Source of the DNA: Alviniconcha marisindica
Taxonomy: Eukaryota > Mollusca > Gastropoda > Provannidae
Assembly (NCBI GenBank): GCA_018857735.1
Contig: JABMCL010000453.1
Location: 1,234,501 to 1,298,500, forward strand
Direction: 5' to 3'
Length of the DNA stretch: 64,000 nt
A program made the position numbers and the translations under genes. The stretch's first letter is position 1, and every line of letters begins with the position of its first letter. Positions 1 through 12,600 of the stretch are shown here, in pieces. The notes beneath the pieces were generated by a model. That model was not told the DNA's origin. It saw only the letters and a list, made by a program, of their open reading frames with translations, and made no database searches.

Positions 1-139
1 TATGGGGTTGGGTAGCATGGCATGACACAGACAGGCAAGCAGCTGCAACATGTAATTATGACATGTCAGTAAACTGTCACTAGTTGCCCATACTTAGATC
101 CATCAGGAGAGATTCACAAGATAACAGAAGGTAGGTGTG

Positions 140-722
140 TCATTGTGGGTTTTACCAAGGTGTTGGTTGCTGGGGTCTGCATTGTGGGTCTCATCAAGGT
201 GATGATTGGCAGGGACTGTGTTGTGGGTCTCATCAAGGTGGTGATTGCTGGGGACTGTGTTGTGGGTCCCATCAAGGTGGTGATTGCCAGGGACTGTGTT
301 GTGGGACTCATCAAGGTGGTGATTGCCAGGGACTGCATTGTGGGTCTTACCAAGGTGGTGATTGCTGGGGACTATGTTGTGGGTCTCATCAAGGTGGTGA
401 TCACCAGGGACTGTGAGTCTCATCAAGGCAATTTTTGCTAGGGACTGTTGTGGGTCGCATCAAGGCAGTGATTACTGGGGACTTTGTTGTGGGTCTCATC
501 AAAGTGGTGATTACTAGGGACTGTGTTGTGGGTCTCATCGAGGTGTTGATTGCCAGGGACTGTGTTGTGGGTCTTATCAAGGTGGTGATTGCCAGGGACT
601 GTGTTGAGGTCTCATGAAAGTGGTGATTGCCAGGGACTGCGTTGAGGTCTCATCAAGGTGGTGATTGCCAGGGACCGTGTTGTGGGTCTCATCAAGATGG
701 TGATTGCCAGGGACTGTGTTGT
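140..722. repeat. Minisatellite, 39-bp unit, about 15 copies
   Basis: The unit core is GGTGATTGCCAGGGACTGTG followed by TTGTGGGTCTCATCAAG. Because 39 is a multiple of 3, long open frames appear in several phases; none looks like a real protein. Confidence 0.9.
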
Positions 723-799
723 TGGGCAGCCAGGGTGGAGTTAGTCCCCAGTCCAGTAGTGTGGGATACTGGTTCCATTTTTTGCAGTCAGGTACTGGC

Positions 800-1055
800 T
801 TAAACTCTGTTGTGCTGCCTGTCCCAGCTTTGTGTGCACAGCACCAGTGGGATTGTTACCAGTGTTGTAGAGTGAGTGTCCCAGTTTTGTGTGCACAGCA
901 AACAGTGGGACTTTTACCAGTGTTGAAGACTGCCTGTCTTAGTTTTGTGTGCACAGCAAACAATGGGATTGTTACCAGTGTTGAAGACTGCCTGTCTTAG
1001 CTTTGTGTGCACAGGAAACAGTGGGATTTTTACCAGTGTTGAAGAGCAAGTGTTT
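800..1055. repeat. Minisatellite, about 57-bp unit, 4 copies
   Basis: Units share TTTTGTGTGCACAGCA, then GTGGGATTGTTACCAGTGTT. Identity between copies is imperfect. Confidence 0.75.
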
Positions 1056-1298
1056 ATCAGAGACCAGACAGTGAGCCCTTCACTACTACCCAGTACACCA
1101 TTTGCAACCACTGGGCCACCTGGCCTTTTTAGCCCATGCATCTTCCATTTGCTGAGATCAGAGTACCTTTTCTGAAGACATCCCTTTTCTGGTGTTCGTT
1201 GTCAGTGCCTTTTCATTGTTTCTCTCCCTGTGTGTGTGTGGTGTGTGTGTGTGCATGCTGTCCCAGTAACCCCCCCCCCCCCCTCCACTTTGTGTTTG

Positions 1299-1330
<32 letters not shown>

Positions 1331-1333
1331 GCT

Positions 1334-1380
1334 CTGATATAACTGTACCAGTTGACTGGGCGTAAAACACCAACTTAATA
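1334..1380 (+). repeat. Dispersed short repeat A, copy 1
   Basis: ATATAACTGTACCAGTTGAC then TGGGCGTAAAACACCAACTT; other copies are at 15,191-15,250 (+), 42,734-42,790 (-) and 53,151-53,202 (-). Confidence 0.65.

Positions 1381-1441
<61 letters not shown>
1381..1441. repeat. (CT)n microsatellite
   Basis: About 30 perfect CT units directly after dispersed repeat A. Confidence 0.95.
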
Positions 1442-1444
<3 letters not shown>

Positions 1445-1689
1445 GGTTAAAAAGTGGAAATATAGCAGAGACCAACCTCATGCAGTGTTTGTTATTTTTA
1501 TTTTTCATATTTTTTATATATATATATGATTGAAAGGGGAAGATTTTGCTCAGATTCAGTTAAGTTGGAATAATACTATAGCAGAGACCAGCCTCTTGCA
1601 GTGTATTTAAAAATAAAAATAAAATTATGATGGGGGCTTCTCTGAAACTAACTATAAGGCCAAGAGTAAAAATATTAAACTGAATAGTT

Positions 1690-2735
1690 TCACCCCTCAG
1701 AAAAGTACAGTACACTCTCACTGCCCAAGCCCTGTGTAACTGACTGAATAGTTTCACCCCTCAGAGAGAATAATCTACAGTACACTCTCACTGCCCAAGC
1801 CCTGTGTAACTGACTGAATAGTTTCACCCCTCAGAAAAAAAGTCTACAGTACACTCTCACTGCCCAAGCCCTGTGTAACTGACTGAATAGTTTCACCCCT
1901 CAGAATAGTCTACAGTACACTCTCACTGCCCAAGCCCTGTGTAACTGACTGAATAGTTTCACCCCTCAGAATAGTCTACACTCTCACTGCCCAAGCCCTG
2001 TGTAACTGACTGAATAGTTTCACCCCTCAGGAGAATAATCTACAGTCATCTCACTGCCCAAGCCCTGTGTAACTGACTGAATAGTTTCACCCCTCAGAGA
2101 GAATAATCTACAGTACACTCTCACTGCCCAAGCCCTGTGTAACTGACTGAATAGTTTCACCCCTCAGAGAGAATAATCTACAGTACACTCTCACTGCCCA
2201 AGCCCTGTGTAACTGACTGAATAGTTTCACCCCTCAGAGAGAATAATCTACAGTACACTCTCACTGCCCAAGCCCTGTGTAACTGACTGAATAGTTTCAC
2301 CCCTCAGAATAGTCTACAGTACACTCTCACTGCCCAAGCCCTGTGTAACTGACTGAATAGTTTCACCCCTCAGAATAGTCTACAGTACACTCTCACTGCC
2401 CAAGCCCTGTGTAACTGACTGAATAGTTTCACCCCTCAGAATAGTCTACACTCTCACTGCCCAAGCCCTGTGTAACTGACTGAATAGTTTCACCCCTCAG
2501 AGAGAATAATCTACAGTACACTCTCACTGCCCAAGCCCTGTGTAACTGACTGAATAGTTTCACCCCTCAGAGAGAATAATCTACAGTACACTCTCACTGC
2601 CCAAGCCCTGTGTAACTGACTGAATAGTTTCACCCCTCAGAGAGAATAATCTACAGTACACTCTCACTGCCCAAGCCATGCATAACTGACTGAATATTTT
2701 CACCGCTCAGTCACAGAGAGGAACAGCATACCCTC
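1690..2735. repeat. Minisatellite, about 66-70-bp unit, about 15 copies
   Basis: The unit contains ACTGAATAGTTTCACCCCTC and CACTGCCCAAGCCCTGTGTA; length differences come from a small AATAATCT/AATAGTCT indel. Copies are nearly identical, pointing to recent expansion. Confidence 0.92.
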
Positions 2736-2886
2736 TTACTGTCTTAGTGTTACTGCCCAAGCCCTGTGTAACTGACTGAATGCATTACCCCCAGAGAACT
2801 CTGTGGTGGGGTACCCTGGGTGCAGAAACCAAGGCACCTTCTGCTGATGACCCAGAGTTGGCAAAGGTTCCCTCATTTAAGCATGG

Positions 2887-3185
2887 AGTAGAATCAACAC
2901 GCATAGGAGTTAATTAGCACTCAAAATACGTAACACAAGTACAACAACAAAGACCTGAGTCGCCTACGGTAACTCTCACCTGGCATGCGTGTAAATACAT
3001 CACAGATGTATGTGTAAGTGCATGTAAATCTTCACAGAGGATGTACCTCTGGTGGAGTTTATGTACCTTGTATTTACATATATGCCAGGTGAGAGTTGCC
3101 TACGGCAACTCGGGTTTTGTTGTTGTACCTGAGGTACGTATTTTGAGCGCCAATTAACTCCCTTGTGTGTTGATTCTGCACAAGT
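2887..3185. repeat. Large imperfect inverted repeat, possible MITE
   Basis: The left arm (about 2887-2999) and right arm (about 3070-3185) are reverse complements with scattered mismatches. For example, AATACGTA near 2925 pairs with TACGTATT near 3134, and GCCTACGGTAACTCTCACCT pairs with AGGTGAGAGTTGCCTACGGC. The loop is about 70 bp. This could be a foldback/MITE-type element or a hairpin. Confidence 0.6.
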
Positions 3186-3189
3186 GCTC

Positions 3190-5690
3190 TGGGCCTCATT
3201 CTGTTTCAGATTTTTAAGCATGGAATAGTCAGAATATAGCCTTGAATGCTTCACTTACTGCCATGAAATCTGCCCTTCTGATTTCTGCTTTCCCATTTCA
3301 TTCAGCTTCCCCCCCCCCCCCCCCCCCCCCCACCACACACACACACATACTCTTCAGACACAAAGCAGTGTGTGTTTGTGCCATGAACATTGAGTCCAGT
3401 TTCTAGTTGTGGTTGGGTGAGTTGTGTTTGGCCCTTATATGACCTTCGTGGTTGACTTGGCATTGAAAGTTAGATAGTTAATCAAAGTAACTTGCCCACT
3501 CCATCATTCAGTACAGTCTTGCCACCCAGCTGCTGTCATTGACAACCCTGTGACCCCACACAGAACATCATTTAGCCATGGTCTCACTGGCCAAACACTA
3601 GCTAACTTACATGATTCTTTCACACCTGATCCAACTTCAGCCAACCAGAAATAGTAAATGTGAAAAGAAAAAAGATTTTGATGTAAATGTCTAGCCATGA
3701 AAATTAATGTAGTTCAGTTGTGATTTTTTTTTTTTTTAAATACCCAGTTTATTCATGTTCTCTGTTCTGGCTTTTGAAGGAGATGGTTTGCACACAGTAA
3801 TAATATCCCGAAACATGTGCCACGGAGCAGTCAGCCTTGCTTTCCATGGTCTTTTGTCTGTGGTGAGCATTTAAACTGGTAGTATCAGTAGACTTTCACA
3901 ATTCCACTCTCGGTGCCAGCACTGTTGTGACTTGAGTATAGACAGAACTATATGTAGGTTGTCACAGTCAAGCCCTAGCCCTTCCCACCTCTCCTTCCCC
4001 CCCACCCCCTTTTTTTTTTTTTTGGTATGCTAATCAAAATTCTAAGCCCCCTTGGATCACATTCACCTTTTTTTTTCTTTTTTTCTTTTTGTATGCTAAT
4101 CAAAATTCTGAGTCCACCCCCCCTCCCATCGGATCACATTCACAATTACCATACTTAAAACAGGAAGCAGGCGAATGACTAGCTCTGTGTGATCAGCTGA
4201 ATGACATGCTGAGAAATAGCAGTGGCAGTTTAGTTAGTTGCCATCAGCAGAGTTGCAGCTGCACCATAAGATGTGAAATGTATGGGCCTAAGGCTCATTT
4301 GAGAAAGGGTACCCTAACGTCCCACTATTATTATTATTATTATTATTAGAAGGTAGGCAGGTGGTCAAAGATGGGCTGAAAAGACTGTCAGAAGTCTCAT
4401 CTTGAAATGCCTGTACATGTGGGCACACACACACTCACATGCAGGCATGTATGCATGCACACACTTGCTTACATGCACACACACACACAGACACTCAAGC
4501 ACAGATTTTATCTTTAAAGTGGAGTTTTGGAGATATGTTTAGTGCAACATGTATGATAATGTGAACTGATGAATACAGACATGCAAAGAAACAGTAAAGT
4601 AAAATATAAAATGAGATTTTTTTTAAATGACAAAGAATGAAGACAAGAAGTGAAAAACGTGTGAAGTAATTTGTATGTGTACTAAAAAAAAGAAATGTAA
4701 ACCATTTATTTTGTTTCAGTCTTTAATCATGCCAAGGAATGCAGATTAGCATTCAAACAAATTGCATAGCTTTTTTAGATTTCTGTTATATACATGTAGT
4801 GATAGGCAGATGCAATTTGCAGTTAACATGTATATTAATATATAAATGAACCATGAAACTAGTGACCAAGAAACGGCTGGTCCAAATTCCCAAAAGAGAA
4901 TTGTGAGTCAATTGTTATAGTAAAAGGTTAGTTTCTCGTGCTGATAATGCTGTTTCATTCTTAATGCACCTTCCCTGTGCCTCCCTATACACCTTCCCAT
5001 TGTCTCAACATTTAACAGGGTTCAAACAGAAACAAACGAACAAATACTAATGATTTAAAAAATGTGTATTATTATCTTAACTTGTTGAGAATTTTACTAT
5101 AGTTTAGAAAACTTGGCAAGGGATATGCACTGGAGTTAAGCTAAACTAAAACCATATATTAAGAAATAGGAAATTTGGCCCCAGGTCCGAATAGTACTGC
5201 TAGAGATTTCAGACCACACAGCAAAGCATACACCATTCATTGAATGATACACAGATTTCCAAAGCCCCCCCCTTCCCCGTCTGACCCAATAAAAAGGAAT
5301 ATTTGTCCTTGTTTTTCTTTTGGGGTCTGAGCAGAGAGATGGGTATGTAACTGGCATAACTTAAGGCGAAGAGTGGCTCTGGGATCATTTGAAATACTAA
5401 TACTTATTTTAAGTTTGTTTTATTGATATTTCATGGAGTTGGTGAACATTTTACGGATGATTTCAGTTTTACTTAATCCAAATTTTATTTGCGTATTTCT
5501 AGTATAATAGAAAAATATTATCAGCCCTGGTTATGTATGGTACGTGCAAAGCAAGTTTTTGTGACCCTGTAACCGTTTTTGTTTTCATAGTGAGTGCAAT
5601 TTACCTGAAATGGTGGTAAAAGAAATGTGGCCACCTGGAGATGAGTGGTGTGTGTGTAGGCTGGCAGGAGAGAAAGGGTTAGTGTCACAC
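3190..5690. other. No gene recognised
   Basis: AT-rich sequence with poly(C) at 3308-3331, short CA stretches near 4430-4490 and an (ATT)n run at 4324-4348. No exon or repeat family is recognised. Confidence 0.6.
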
Positions 5691-5694
5691 ACGC

Positions 5695-5945
5695 AGACGT
5701 GCACAATCTGATCATAGGTCTACACGGACATGTACTACCTGATCATAGGTCTACACAGACATGTACTATGTGATCATAGGTCTACACAGACATGTACTAT
5801 CTGATCATAGGTCTACACAGACATGTACTACCTGATCATAGGTCTACACAGACATGTACTATCTGATCATAGGTCTACACAGACATGCACTACCTGATCA
5901 TAGGTCTACACAGACATGCACTACCTGATCACAGGTCTGCACATC
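5695..5945. repeat. Minisatellite, 31-bp unit, 8 copies
   Basis: The unit is ACATGTACTATCTGATCATA followed by GGTCTACACAG. Confidence 0.9.
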
Positions 5946-6844
5946 CTTCCAAATGCCCCCCTACCCACCTCTATATCACCCTTCTGACTGGGTTGTAGAT
6001 GCCGCGAATCAGTCTCCCCATTTTCTCTTGTCAGACTGAGGGGTGGTTGTGGAGTTGCTGTTATTGCGCATGGTTTGCTTCAACTTGATATAGCAGTTGA
6101 GTTCTGAATTTAAGGCCTAATCTTGTATATAATACATAACATAAAGTTATTATTTTGCACATAGATTATGTTCAGTGATCATATTTTGGGGGTTGTTTTT
6201 TGTTTCGTTCGTTTGTTGCAGTTGAGATATATTCCAAGTCATGGTATATGTGAAATTTGCAGAATGTGAATGTGTTTTAGTATTTCAGGCATTATTCTGG
6301 TTGGTTAATACTGAGGATTAATAATACATATGCATGTATTGTGATCTTGTCATTGCTCTGTGCCACTTTGCAGTGTGAAAATTAAAGCACGTTGTTGTCT
6401 CATGAATGTGTGTTGACTTGAAGTCGATGAAATAAAAGGAACGCATGGTCTTTACTGTGGCATCTCCTGCCTTTTTGTTTGTTTGTGTATATTTTTATGG
6501 GCTTAGAAGAAGAAAATGTTTGAACTGTTTCACAGTTGTACATCCTTTTTGTAATTGTAAGTCCTGTGTGACAGATTCTGATTGTGTGAACTCCTAAAGA
6601 TGTTTTAAAACTGAAACTGTATCTTCATTGCTGTGATACATTGTTTTGTACTGTTGTACATCTGTTTTGATGCTGTTTTGGGGTTCTGACAAACATGATT
6701 GTTTTGTTGTCATGTTGGGAAGCCATGGTGAGGTGTCCCCATCTTTGCCTTGTCCTTCCTGTTAAATCCACTGCTCCGCACATGTGCCAGTGACTTGGAC
6801 ATTTTCTGTACAACACAGTGACTCATGCTTCTAGTTCCAGCTAG
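5946..6844. other. No gene recognised, UTR-like
   Basis: Repeat-free AT-rich stretch with AATAAA at about 6430. It could be a 3' UTR of a + strand gene ending upstream, but no coding exon supports this. Confidence 0.4.
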
Positions 6845-7005
6845 AGCTGAGATTAGCAGGTGTTTGGTTCAAAATCTCAGTAGTGGGGGATGTCTGGCCA
6901 GGAGATTAGCAGGTATTTGGTTCAAAATCTCAGTAGTGTGGGATGTCTGGCTGAGAGATTAGCAGGTATTTGGTTCAAAATCTCAGTAGTGTGGGATGCC
7001 TGGCC
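6845..7005. repeat. Short tandem repeat, about 53-bp unit, 3 copies
   Basis: Copies share GAGATTAGCAGGTATTTGGT and AAAATCTCAGTAGTG. No gene is seen around it. Confidence 0.8.
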
Positions 7006-8104
7006 AAGATGCACTGGCTGCCTTCCAGGGGAAAGTATCTCCAGTGGTGTGGTCTTGTCCTGTTGTGTGGGATGTCTGGCAGGAAAGTGACTGCTGGTGT
7101 GGTCATTCTGCCCTGTGGTGGTGCTGACCACAGTTGTGATGCTCCTGCCTCTTTCAACCTGAGCTAGTGGTGGTGAAGATGCTCAGAAACTGGGTGAGCT
7201 GTCCTGGGGATTGATGGAGGGGTGGGCATGGTAGCTGGTTGTTTCAAGGCCACGTACGCCTTCAGGGCTTTCTACAGATGGCGAAGAGTGTAGACTTGCA
7301 TAGCACTCTGTATTCATGTGCTAGTCATGTTCATGATGCAGCCATGTTGTCAGAGAGACGCAGCAGATAAAATAGACCGCAGCCCCCCAGCCATTACAGG
7401 CGGCAGGGCTGTAGAGGACTCTTGTTACACCGGGGCAGCAGGGGGTGGGTGTCAAAAGCAGGAGAGCAGGGTATTGACGTAGACTTCAGAGGGGAGACGG
7501 ATGGATGAGTGCAAGAGTAAGTAAGTAGCTAGTAGTGGAAACAACAAAACACAGGTGTATCAGTCTGCCCTGAGCCCTCCGTAACTTGGCAACCAGGGCC
7601 TCTGAACAGAATATGTTTGCGGGCTGAGACTTTCACCCTTGGTTGCAAGACTATGAATGCAGAAATAAATTGCCCCAGTTGCAAGTCGGTAAACTAGCTA
7701 TTAGAGGTTACTTCTACTTGATTTGCATATATATAAACAGCAGACAAGAGATACTGATAACTGAACAGCCTTCACAGGAGCTGCTGTCACTCAGGTTTTT
7801 CACCCTGGACATTTCTTTTCTTCTGACTTTATAGATTTGTTCAACTTCATTTTCTCCTGCCCTCCAGATGTTCAGCACATGAAAGATAAGGCTAAACTGG
7901 TCAGCCTCCAGGTCAAATTTACAATTGCTTTTTGTGATACAATGATCAGTGATCGTCTTTCTTCAGCGTTCTAGGGTCATGAAGTGAGTGCCTGCAAAGC
8001 CTAAAACCTCCCAGCCTTCAGAACAAAACATCTCAACACTGAAAACTTGACTTTCAGTGGTTGGGAGCAATATGTATACATTGATATTTGCAACAGAGTC
8101 TCCC
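7006..8104. other. No gene recognised
   Basis: Unique sequence without long open frames or recognisable motifs. Confidence 0.55.
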
Positions 8105-9290
8105 CATTCACACCTTAGCCCCATGGTAAGTTCTGCTTAGTGTGGGCCAGTCTCCCCATTCACACCTTAGCCCCTTGGTAAGATCTGCTTAGTGTGAGCC
8201 AGTCTCCCCATTCACACCTTAGCCCCTTGGTAAGTTCTGCTTAGTGTGGGCCAGTCTCCCCATTCACACCTTAGCCCCATGGTAAGTTCTGCTTAGTGTG
8301 GGCCAGTCTCCCCATTCACACCTTAGCCCCTTGGTAAGTTCTGCTTAGTGTGGGCCAGTCTCCCCATTCACACCTTAGCCCCTTGGTAAGTTCTGCTTAG
8401 TGTGGGCCAGTCTCCCCCTTCACAGCATGGCCTCTTGGTAAGTTCTGCTTATTGTGGGCAGAAGTCTGCCCATTCACACCTTAGCCCCTTGGTAAGTTCT
8501 GCTCAGTAGGGGCCAAAGTCTTCCCAATCACATGTGGCCCCTTGGTAAGTTCTGCTTGGTGTGTTCTGCTTAGTGTGGGCCAAAGTCTCCCTGTTCACAC
8601 CTTAGCCCCTTGGCAAGTTCTGCTTAGTGTTCGCCACCATCTCCCCATTTACATGTGGCCCATTGGCAAGTTCTGCTTAGTGTGGGCCATTGTCTCCCTG
8701 TTCACACTTTAGCCCCTTTGCAAATTCTGCTTAGTGTGGGCCAAAGTCTCCCCATTCACACATGGCCCCTTGGCAAGTTCTGCTTCATGTGGGCCAAAGT
8801 CTCCCCATTAACATCTGGGCCCCTTGGCAAGTTCTGCTTCATGTGGGCCAAAGTCTCCCCATTAACATCTGGGCCCCTTGGCAAGTTCTGCTTCATGTGG
8901 GCCAAATTCTCCCCATTAACATCTGGGCCCCATGGAAAGTTCTGCTTAATGTGGGCCAAAGTCTCTCCATTAACATCTGGGCCCCTTGGCAAGTTCTGCT
9001 TAGTGTGGGCCAAAGCCTCCCTATTCACACCTTAGCCCCTTGGTAAGTTCTGCGTAATGTGGAGTAGAGTCTCCCTATTCACACCTTAGCCCCTTGGTAA
9101 GTTCTGCTTAATGTGGACTAGAGTCTCGCTATTCACACCTTGGCCCCTTGGCAAGTTCTGCTCAGTGTGTTCTGCTTAGTGTGGGCCAAACTCTCCCCAT
9201 TCACACTGTAGCCCCTTTGGTAGTTCTGTTTAGTGTGGGCCACAGTCTCCCCATTCACACCTTAGCCCCTTGGCAAGTTCTGCTTAGTGC
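8105..9290. repeat. Minisatellite, about 50-52-bp unit, about 23 copies
   Basis: The unit contains CACCTTAGCCCCTTGGTAAG, then TTCTGCTTAGTGTGGGCC. Many units carry TTG-GTAAGT, a consensus splice donor on the + strand. A sub-family at 8760-9000 has CAAGTT instead of TAAGTT and ATCTGGGCCCC. Confidence 0.92.
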
Positions 9291-11149
9291 TGGCTGAAAG
9301 CCTGCAGAAGAGGTGCCCTAGCCAACTGCTTCTGGCTGAGTTCCAGGTTGTGAATTTGAACACAGGTTCTGCAGTTTCTGTTCCCCACTTGCCTTAGTCT
9401 AGGGGTGGTTTCCCAGGATCTTGGAACAATGCAGATCTGACAACAGCCACAGCAACAATAGCCATGAAAAAATGTGCATACAGTATATGTAAAGAGCAAT
9501 CTTGATCCAGCTGTCCGTCTGTCAGTGGTACACTTTTGAACTGAGACCTTTCAAACTTCATATGACAACCAAACCTGTACAGTTACAGTTTTGTTGGATG
9601 TGACATTCTTGCAAAGTCACAAGGAAGGATGAAAGGAAAAGTTCTCATCCAGTTAATTCCAATCTGGGTTGTTGTTTTGTTTTATTGTGTGTTTTTCTTC
9701 AAGATTGTCACATGCATGGTCAAGATCATGCCTACAGAGTTTTGGAGATGGTGGCATGCGTGTGACTAGATAAACCAAGTGATGCTCAGACTAACTCCCA
9801 AACACTTTAACCAGAGGCCATTTCAGGGGCTTCGTGCTCTTAGTTCTTGTCAACTATACAACTATTACTATATCCATCCTTCATTAATGTTACTGTCACA
9901 GATGCAGTATTTATGTGCACTGATAAACTAATAGCAGCGTCGTATAAAGCAGGGGGTATCTTTCAGTCTTTCTGAACCTAGTGTTTCGGTACTTTCCAAG
10001 CTAATTTTCAACACATTAATTTTGTACATGTTTCCTTGAACAACTGAAGGGAAGTGAAGAGTGTGAGGTGGCTTTGGAAAGAGCAAGCCAGCAAGGTGGG
10101 ACCAAACTGCCAGTTTCATTCCTGATACCAACACTAACACTGCATTCACCGTCTGCTGGTTTGGCGCTCCTGAGTGCACTTTGCTGTGCTGAGGCTGTGG
10201 GGGGCTGTCAGAGTGGATGAGAAGTGTATAGTGTGTGCTGCTTGACCACGAGTGAGTGAAATGGGCAGTGCATCAGACTTGCACCCCCAAATGATGGGTT
10301 ATCTGTTAGGTATGTTTTTTCTTTCTTCTTTTTTTCTTTATAAATAATGTTTTATGTGGCTGGTCCACCTTGCCGTAGTGACTGATATTGAAGTTCTTCA
10401 GTCATTGCACCTTACACCTCCATCAGCATCCGTCTCACAGGTTGTGTAAATAGACAGGTGTGCTAGGCCTGTGCAGAGATTGGGACACTTCACCATGCTA
10501 CCTGTTGCACATGTACAGTTATAAAAAGGGTGTCAATGTGAACGGAATTTGGCAGTTTTTGGTGATGAACTTTATGAATGCTCTCAGATGATGTAACAGT
10601 GTGATTGTGTGACAGAGCATTGCTCAACCATTGTCCGGGCATGTTCATTGTTCATGCCGGCACAGGTCTACAGGAAGCTGCTCTGAGGTACATCAGTGTG
10701 TGTTTGTGACATGACATGGTTCACTGCAAGCCTGGGCCTCTGGTGCTGATTGGGAATGCACAGAAAGAAGGGGATCTAGTTTGTTGTTTATTCCTGTGGG
10801 TTTTTTTTCTTCTTCTTTTTGTTTTGGAGGTCGGGGGGTTGAGGGTCCCTATTTACAAGAAGTCATTCCCCCCCCCCCCACCCCCACCCCACCATTTTGT
10901 TGACCACGTGCAGTGTCTGCTCTTTCCCATTGCCCGCTGGTCTTCTTGTTTACTGCCACCGTTGCCATTCCCTCGTGCGGCCACAAAGGATTTGAACCTC
11001 GTCCCTCATTCCCTGTCATCTCCATGATCCAGTGGTCACCGTTTGAGTGTAAAGATTGAGTCTTTAACTCATGTCTCATTTATTGGTATGTGTGTGTTTA
11101 TGTGGTCAGTTGCGGATTAACATGGTCATTGTTGTGTTCATATTTTGGT
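9291..11149. other. No gene recognised
   Basis: Unique sequence with one C-rich run near 10,868. The open frames are short and lack coding character. Confidence 0.55.
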
Positions 11150-11430
11150 GCTTTGTGACATGGTCTGCAGGGATGGTATCCTGTTCACTAGGCTTTCCTT
11201 CCCCCCCCCCCCCTTCCCCGCTTGGATGGCAAGTGATGGGATAGCAGGGATATCTTGCTCACCATGCTTCCCAGCACCTTTCTTCCCCACCCCACCCCCA
11301 ATTGGTGGCAATCTACAGTGGTGCAATAGCAGGGATCATATCTTGTTAAACACACTTCCCAGCACCTTTCTTCACCCCCTTCCCTTCCCCACCTCCCCAA
11401 TTGGATGACAATCTACAGTGATGGGATAGC
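11150..11430. repeat. Degenerate tandem repeat, about 90-bp unit, 3 copies
   Basis: Copies share GATAGCAGGGAT, then CTTCCCAGCACCTTTCTTC and a C-rich stretch. Confidence 0.65.
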
Positions 11431-12314
11431 AGACTTTTACCCTGTTTATCTGATGCAACTGTTTCCTTTATAGACAAGTTTTGATTCATAGATCACATAA
11501 GACATGAAATAGTTTGATTTTATTCGTATGATATTCATGTTACAAAACTGCTGTGGTGGAGTGATGAAGGCAGTGACCTCGGGAGTTGCAGGCTGGCTAG
11601 CAGTGTTTATGTCCGTGCTGTAAGGTCCTTACGGTATTTGTAAGTAATTGGATTTTAACGTTCTGTCAACCGCAAATGCATATTTCAACAATCTTCTCAT
11701 AAGTCATATATTATATCAAGTCATATATTATATCAAGTCAAATCGACATCCAAAACACATTTTAGAAGAGATAATTCCATCACTATGAATATTGCCCATG
11801 CATATAAGGCTAGGACAGGCTGGTATCATCAACTGCTCTGTCTAATTTATTAGTATTAAATAAAAATGTAAAAGGAATGCTCAATCATCAACCACTCTTG
11901 TCTAATTTATTAGTATTGATTAAATAAAAATATAAAAGGAATGCACAAAAACAATAAAAAGAATAGTTTGCAGTTATATAAATGCATAATGGTAAATACC
12001 AGTGCCATATGGCAGCAAGCTGCATATACCACCTACAAACTATCATCTAGCTGCTCAAAAAGAGACTATCTCTTAACAAAACGTGTTGAATTTTCCAGGG
12101 AAAAAACACAGGAGAATGGACCGTTAGCAGAAAGAGCAAGAGGACTGGGCAGAAGAAGAAAAAAATGAGAGGAGATAGGAAAGGGGAATTAAATGACACT
12201 GACAGCCCTAAAATTCCAGACCGGATGGATGTAGACACCAGACCTCCCTGACCTCCCTTTAGGGGTCCTACAGTGTTAAGATCTGTGCTTTGTTAAGGTT
12301 ACTGCAGTACTAAG
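11431..12314. other. No gene recognised
   Basis: AT-rich. A roughly 60-bp segment with CTCTGTCTAATTTATTAGTA is duplicated at about 11,835 and 11,895. Confidence 0.55.
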
Positions 12315-12600
12315 GTTCCTGCATTATTAGTATGTTAATGTCCCCTTTGCAGTTCAGTGCCCCCCTTGCTGTGTTAACATCCCCATTGCAGTGTTAACAT
12401 CCCCTTTGCTGTGTTAGCATCCCCTTTTCAGTGTTAACATCCCCTTTGTAGTGTTGGCATCCCATTTGCAGTGTTAACATCCCCTTTGCAGTGTTAATGT
12501 CCCCTTTTTAGTGTTAACATCCCCTTTGCAGTGTTAACGTTCCTTTTGTAGTGTTGGCATCCCCTTTGCAGTGTTAACGTCCCGTTGTAGTGTTACTGTC
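12315..12600. repeat. Minisatellite, 20-bp unit, about 14 copies
   Basis: The unit is GTGTTAACATCCCCTTTGCA. Read on the + strand, each copy holds CCCCTTTGCAG, which resembles a splice acceptor. Confidence 0.85.
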
